64,000 nt of DNA from Xylona heveae TC161 (lineage: Eukaryota > Ascomycota > Xylonomycetes > Xylonales > Xylonaceae), in NCBI RefSeq assembly GCF_001619985.1, contig NW_017264193.1, forward strand, positions 625,726 to 689,725. The letters are read 5' to 3'. The first letter of the stretch is position 1, and each line of letters starts with the position of its first letter. Both the position numbers and the translations under genes were made by a program. Below, in pieces: positions 58,879-64,000 of the stretch. The notes under the pieces were generated by a model. That model had not been told where the DNA came from, did not search any database, and saw only the letters and a list, made by a program, of their open reading frames with translations.

Positions 58879-60737
58879 ATGAGACTTCCATTTGCCGGTC
58901 TCGCCATCTCGGCGCTGCTGGGATCTTCTGCGGCTGCTTCTATTCACGAGCGCCGTCACAACCATGCGCACTTCCATCGCAGCCCCGAGGAAGCTGTTTC
59001 TGTGGCCACGGCTACCGAGGAGGTTTCCTATGTTTACACCACCTTTGTCTCCACCTGGTATGGAGAACCAGGCTGTAAGTGGATTGTCTGACATGGCTCA
59101 TGTTGGATTTGGATTTTCCGATATTGAAAAAAATTAAGGACAACAAACTAATGGAATTTTCAATAGTGGTTCAGCCTTCCACCGTGACAGAGACGACCTC
59201 CTCGTTGACCACGACCATTCTTAAGCCTACTGGCACTTCATACTACACCGCCACCGTGACGGTCAGACCTGTCAACAGTTCCACTGCCTCGCCTTCCTCG
59301 ACGCAGTCTGTCCCCGCGTCCTCTGCGAGCAGCAGCTCCTTCTCTTCCTCCTCTTCTGTCGCCTCCAGCGCCCCGGCCAGCTCCTCGGTCGCTCCTTCTT
59401 CTTCTTATTCCTCTATCTCCAGCTCCGCGGTTGCTGCTTATTCTTCTTCTTCTTCTTCCTCTGCCGTCTCCTCGAGTCCCAGCGCCAGCTCCGCTCCCGC
59501 ATCGTCTTCCGCTTCTTCCAGCCCAGCTTCTTCAAGCAGCAGCGCTTCTTTCTCCTCTTCCGTCCCTGCGTCTTCTTCCACCTCCGTCGGCTTCGCTGGC
59601 GCCAAGGCCGCCTTCAATGCTGCCGGTGATTCTCAGGCCAGCTCTAGCTCCTCCTCCTCTACCCCCTCTTCCTCGTCCTCCTCTTCCAGCTACGTAGCTT
59701 CTCCCAGCCCGACCTCGTTCGCCACCAGCTACACTAAATCTGCTGCCTCTTCATCGGCCGTGACTTCAGCCTCCACCTCCACTTCCACCACCTCCTCCTC
59801 ATCCTCTTCTTCTCCCTCCGCCTCATCCAACCCCGGCACCATCAGCTCCAACGGCAACCAATGGGCCATCACCTACACCCCCTACGACTCCAACGGGGGC
59901 TGCAAGGACGCTGGCACCGTCGCCAGCGACATCTCCGCCGTCAAGCAAGCCGGCTTCACCTCTGTGCGAGTCTACAGCACCGACTGCAGCACGCTGGCCC
60001 ACGTCGGCTCCGCCGCGCGCCAGAACGGCCTCAAGCTGGTCCTCGGCATCTTCATCTCATCCTCGGGCATCTCCGGCGCCGGCGACCAGGTCTCCGCCAT
60101 CGAAGACTGGGCCCAGTGGGACCTCACCGAGCTCATCGTCATCGGCAACGAGGCCGTGTTTAACGGCTACGTCTCCGCCTCCGACCTCGCCGGCTTCATC
60201 ACCTCCACCAAATCCCAGTTCCAGCGCGCCGGCTACTCGGGCCCCGTCACCACCACCGAGCCCCTCAATGTCCTCCAGTCCAACGCCGACACCTTCTGCA
60301 ATGCGGTTGATGTCATCTCCTCTAACCTCCACCCCTTTTTCAACTCCCAGGTCTCTGCCGACAAGGCCGGCAGCTTCGTCGCCTCCCAGTTCCACGTCCT
60401 CGAGCAGCTCTGCCCCAATAAGCCCGCGTATAACCTCGAGACTGGCTGGCCCTCGTACGGCACCTCGAGTAATGGCGCCGCCGTCCCCGGTGAGCAGGAG
60501 CAAAAGACGGCCATTGCGGCCATTGCCAATGCCGCTGGAAGCAGGAGTGTCATGTTTTCGTTTGAGTAAGTTTTTCCCCCTCATTTCTCCATTTCTCCAT
60601 TTCTCTCCCTCCCTGGCCCATCTTGCGTCATAGTATCAGACCGGACTAACATTGTTTTTACTAGAAACGACATGTGGAAGCAGCCGGGCGAGTTTGGCGT
60701 CGAGCGTTCGTGGGGCTGCCACACGCTCTTTGGATAG
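58879..60737 (+). CDS. Secreted GH17 wall glucanase, Scw11-like, 555 aa
   Basis: A cell-wall glucan-modifying enzyme of family GH17 (endo-beta-1,3-glucanase or transglycosylase). Exons are 58879-59074, 59167-60565 and 60665-60737 (556 codons with stop). A signal peptide covers about residues 1-20 (LPFAGLAISALLGSSAAA). A short conserved block YVYTTFVSTWYGEPG follows. A Ser/Ala/Thr-rich linker of roughly 190 residues is probably heavily O-glycosylated. The catalytic domain begins at about 295 (WAITYTPYDSNGGCKD). The acid/base Glu is in IGNEAVFNGY (about 394) and the nucleophile Glu in ETGWPSYG (about 490). The tail is NDMWKQPGEFGVERSWGC and there is no GPI-anchor signal, so it is secreted or covalently wall-bound. 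Domain order fits the Scw11 group; whether it acts in cell separation is inferred. Confidence 0.92.
59075..59166 (+). other. First intron of the GH17 gene
   Basis: 92 bp, GTAAGT..AATAG, with ACTAAT near the 3' end. It joins WYGEPG to LVQPSTVTE. Confidence 0.85.
60566..60664 (+). other. Second intron of the GH17 gene
   Basis: 99 bp, GTAAGT..ACTAG, with GACTAAC branch site. It joins MFSFE to NDMWKQPGE. Confidence 0.88.
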
Positions 60738-61133
60738 ATTGCGGCTATACGTTAGTCTGTTCTCGTCTGTCCATGTTTCGCCGTCTAGAGCGAACAGTCC
60801 TACCAGTGTTCGTGCTCTTGAATCTTGCGAAACTTGGAGATTGAGTAACACTTTTGTAGCTCTTGGTACAACTTTATTACCCCTGTTTTTTTAATTTTTC
60901 ATTTTTAAATATAATTTTATATACCTACATGTATATTTCTATCATTTTCATTCCCTTTTCAGCTCAATTAAAAGTGATAATTTAAAGTGATGATTCGTTA
61001 TACAGCAGTGTTTTTCTTGCTTGGTTGTGAAAATATGTAAAAGACACTAAATAGGAAATGCAATACACTGGACAACTAGATAGCCATGCGCATGCAATCT
61101 GCAACTCTCACGGCCATTCCTCCGTAGCTAAAT
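60738..61133. other. Convergent AT-rich intergenic region
   Basis: Shared 3' ends of two convergent genes; T-rich near 60885-60930. No gene. Confidence 0.65.
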
Positions 61134-62159
61134 CTAGCTCAAAAATTTACTGGCCAGACTCATCAATCCTCCCGCACCGCCCTGTCCGCCAGCGCCCATC
61201 TGGTTCTTGGCGTACATTTTAAACGCCATCTCCGCTGCAGACGTGATTACGCTCTGCTTGTCCGTACCCGCAGAGACGTTGCCCTGGGCGCTCTGCTGCT
61301 CAAACAGTTTCTCCGCCTGGGCCATGGCCATGCCGATAAACTCGTTCTTGGATCCGCTGGACCCTTGCTGGCCCGACGTGAACATTTTGAGGGCTTGCAT
61401 GGCTGCTGCCGCGCCCAGGCCGTTGCTACCGGCACTACTGCCACTACCTCCGGCACCGCCGCCACTGCCACCGCCGTATACATTCTGGTGGTGCTCGACA
61501 GCTTGTTGCTCATCGAGCGGCGAGTTGGCAATATGCTGCTTGTTGTTGTTCAAGAACGAGAGCGCTTGGCTGAACAAGTTGCTGCTGTCTCCGCCACCAC
61601 CGCTGTGGCGCTGCGCGTGCTGTGCGGCGCTGCTAAAGTCGTCGTCATCATTGTTGTTGTTATTGTTGTAGTCCGAGGGTCCTGAGCCGGGATGGCTAGG
61701 GTAGCCGTAGGATGTGCCCGTGTTGGAAGGCATATCGTTGTACGAGGGCCTGTCATTGTAGTTGGACCTGTCGTTGTGACTGGGTCTGTCGTTGTAACTG
61801 GGCCTGTCATTGTAATTGGACCGGTCGTCGTAGTTGTTCCGGTCATTGTAATTGGACCTGTCGTTATACGATGTTCTGTCGTTGTAGCTGTCCCGCTCAT
61901 CGTACTGGGAATCGTAGCCTCCTCGACCACCAGATCCAGCACCGCCAGACCTGCCGTAGCTCGAGTCCGTGGTGCTATTGTATCCGCCCCGACCGTCGGG
62001 TCCGGTAGCAGCAGACCGGTCGTCAAAAGCGTTGGACGAGTCATAGTAGTTGTCACGGCCACGGTTTCCACCGCCGCCGTATTCAGAGTCGTCTCCGCGG
62101 CGGCCGTATCCGCCGTCATTGGAGCCAGAGCCGTAGCCGTACTGGTCGTTGTAAGACAT
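61134..62159 (-). CDS. Gly/Asn/Tyr-rich 'beta-flanking'-type protein with YNDR repeats, 341 aa
   Basis: A single exon from ATG 62159. The first 60 residues are Gly/Tyr/Asp/Arg-rich. About residues 89-142 consist of roughly nine or ten tandem six-residue units of the form xYNDRx (SYNDRT, NYNDRN, SYNDRP and similar), followed by N- and D-runs. The second half has a more ordered helical part (LFSQALSFLNNNKQHIA, AAAAMQALKMFTSG, KNEFIGMAMAQAEKLFEQQ, VITSAAEMAFKMYAKNQMG) and a glycine-rich end. This layout fits a fungal family often named beta-flanking protein, whose function is not known to me. The composition resembles prion-like, phase-separating proteins; that is inference from composition only. 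Confidence 0.85.
   Translation of the reverse strand: MSYNDQYGYGSGSNDGGYGRRGDDSEYGGGGNRGRDNYYDSSNAFDDRSAATGPDGRGGYNSTTDSSYGRSGGAGSGGRGGYDSQYDERDSYNDRTSYNDRSNYNDRNNYDDRSNYNDRPSYNDRPSHNDRSNYNDRPSYNDMPSNTGTSYGYPSHPGSGPSDYNNNNNNDDDDFSSAAQHAQRHSGGGGDSSNLFSQALSFLNNNKQHIANSPLDEQQAVEHHQNVYGGGSGGGAGGSGSSAGSNGLGAAAAMQALKMFTSGQQGSSGSKNEFIGMAMAQAEKLFEQQSAQGNVSAGTDKQSVITSAAEMAFKMYAKNQMGAGGQGGAGGLMSLASKFLS
61733..61894 (-). repeat. Coding 18-bp minisatellite (YNDR repeat)
   Basis: About nine imperfect copies of an 18-bp unit. On the plus strand each contains the core GTCGTTGTA or GTCATTGTA. Confidence 0.85.
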
Positions 62160-62829
62160 GATTGGTTTGTTTGTATGTGTTAAGGTGTGGTCGGGTGTCT
62201 TTTGTCTGTGTTTTGTCGTACGCGTTGTTGTTGTGAGCGTGGATGAGTGGTCGGGTGTCTTTTATTTGTGTTTTCTTTTCTCTCCTCTCCCTTTTCGGTG
62301 CTCTTATTTTTTAGGCTGCTGGGATTTTCTCCTTTGTGTACTCTTGTTTTCTAGGCTCCTAAAATGTACATCCAACGTCAGTTATATATCGTCCTTCCAG
62401 ACAAGCGCGATCGAGACGTCATGATAAGGTGTTTGTGTTTTGGGCGAGCTGACGTACTGTACCGTACCTGAGCTAACTTAAGTGACGTAATTACCTAGTG
62501 TACTACTGAGTTGCAGTTTCGTACCGGTTTACGCGTAGAATGAACCTCCGTTAGAAGGTGTCTGAAAGATGCAGTAGATTCAGCTTTACAATCCAGGATA
62601 ATCTGGTGAGAGTTTTGCCGATTTGAAAGGAAAGTGACAAAACGATGGATTGAGTATTGACTATTGAAGCGGTGGGGGAGCAGCTGAGCAGCAGAGCAGC
62701 AAGGCTGAGGCGAGGAGGGGCAGGTTCGCTAATGACGACCCGAAACCGAGGCGACCACGTAGGCGGTGTGACATCCAAGGACAAGAGGACGACACAAGGG
62801 CAAAGTGGGGTTCTAGTTCAGGGGGCCTT

Positions 62830-62840
62830 TACGGAGTACT
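62830..62840. repeat. TACGGAGTACT dispersed palindrome-like motif
   Basis: A reverse-complement match to the GTACTCCGTAC element at 20288; related copies lie at 22885 and 24014. Confidence 0.5.
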
Positions 62841-63300
62841 TAGTTGCCCTATACGCACGGGTATGAATAACCCTATCATCCCGTATCCCGTAAATCAGAC
62901 TTTTACCAAAAGATACCTTACTTTATACTCCAATTACACGGGGTTATGTTAGACAGTTTTTGCATCTCTGCTTGAGGTCTCTCCGCTGGTTTACATCCTG
63001 TGAGCTTCTTGTCACCGAATGAAGCTCAGGGCAGCAATTGACTCGATTTGTCCCACAGTATTATACCTCTGTAGATTTTACCATACCATGATAAATTGAC
63101 CGAGGACTACCATACCGTAATAAACGATATATGGGAATTGCTTATAATGGATTTTCCAGTACAGCTTCATATCACTCCTGGCCAAGGCCAGGCACAAGAA
63201 AGGCATAGCAGTTCAGCTCGGGTAGTTCCAGCTAAAGGTAATAATTGCTCTCGGAGTTAGGTATAGTAGCTTCTTATGTAAAACATTTGCAGCAGTCAAT

Positions 63301-63323
63301 TACCTACCTACCTACCTACCTAC
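63301..63323. repeat. (TACC)n microsatellite
   Basis: About six perfect or near-perfect TACC units. Confidence 0.9.
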
Positions 63324-63693
63324 GTAGTAGTAAGCAGAGCATGGGCTGGATGAAGGCACGCCAATGTGGAGCGGTGTACTTGGTAAGTAGCAGACGAGTC
63401 ATAGCGAGGAGGCCAAGCTGGGTTTCGACTCACTCTTACATTCAGCCTCGCACCACAGAGTACTCACCATGGTGACTACCACAGTAGAGTACAGTCTATG
63501 AATGAATAATGAATGAATTGAAATGCAGATTAACCAAGTAACGGTGTTAATTTTAAGATAAGAAGTACATGTTTATATTAGATTCTATTGTATAATTAAT
63601 GCCGTTCTAAACGAATGTATCGTTCCCATTCCCATCATGCAAGATGTTAAATGCTTCATGAAAAGAAAAATAATTAAATATCGTAAATGAAAA

Positions 63694-63736
63694 AGAAGAA
63701 GAAGAAGAGGAAGAAGAAGAAGAAGCAGAGGAAGAA
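63694..63736. repeat. (GAA)n purine repeat
   Basis: A GAA/GAG-rich tract of about 43 bases. Confidence 0.85.
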
Positions 63737-64000
63737 AAATATCATCAGTCAGAATGATTCCTTGCTCTCCTGATTGCATGTCCGTGGCATTAGCTCGTTG
63801 CCTTGGGACAATATTATTCGTAGCCATTAATAATAATTATCTCCTCATACCGTATAGCCATATGATAGCGACCAAAAGAAATTAGAGAAAGAGATGATGA
63901 ATATCTGTATATGCATCAATGTTGAGCGAGAGAAGATGGCGAGATGGAAAATTCCAAGTCAGAAGAAAAGAAAATGTTGCAACGCCTGGCACCGTATATG

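Larger units (their letters stand above)
62160..64000. other. Terminal gene-poor region, about 1.8 kb
   Basis: Starts with the promoter of the YNDR-repeat gene, which contains a duplicated GTGGTCGGGTGTCTTTT block (near 62189 and 62249). It also contains a TACGGAGTACT motif, a (TACC)n repeat and a GAA repeat. No gene is supported. Confidence 0.55.

Overview
The window reads as nuclear DNA of a filamentous ascomycete (Pezizomycotina), most likely a eurotiomycete. Genes are single and spaced. Introns are short (about 50-90 bp) with GTRNGT donors and CTAAC-type branch sites. The protein set is typical of mould genomes: a class IV chitin synthase, a Skt5/Chs4-type activator, a PFA4-type DHHC palmitoyltransferase, a GH17 wall glucanase and a 'beta-flanking' Gly/Asn-rich protein. 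I see no rRNA, tRNA, CRISPR array or intact transposon. Exon joins were derived by hand from splice sites and reading-frame continuity; homology calls rest on recognised motifs, not on a search.

Left part (1-23 kb): the 3' part of a PAP2 lipid phosphatase; a RING-finger protein; PIG-S of the GPI transamidase, divergent from a Fat1-type very-long-chain acyl-CoA synthetase; a large uncharacterised fungal protein; a decayed gene with a retropepsin-like signature; a four-helix MARVEL-like membrane protein; and an amino-acid permease.

Middle (23-41 kb): a hexose transporter with CreA-like sites upstream; a long multi-exon protein with an F-box/LRR-like first half and a disordered second half; a DapA/HOGA1-type aldolase family protein with Ser-rich additions; and large gene-free gaps.

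Right part (38.7-62 kb), the most interesting: PFA4, an Skt5/Chs4-like activator and a class IV (Chs3-type) chitin synthase lie next to each other. In yeast, Pfa4 palmitoylates Chs3 for ER exit and farnesylated Skt5/Chs4 activates it, so enzyme, modifier and activator of one chitin synthesis route sit in about 12 kb. A WD40-like protein, a secreted Scw11-type GH17 glucanase and a repeat-rich Gly/Asn/Tyr protein follow. Several neighbours therefore share a wall or membrane-lipid theme, although nothing shows they are co-regulated.
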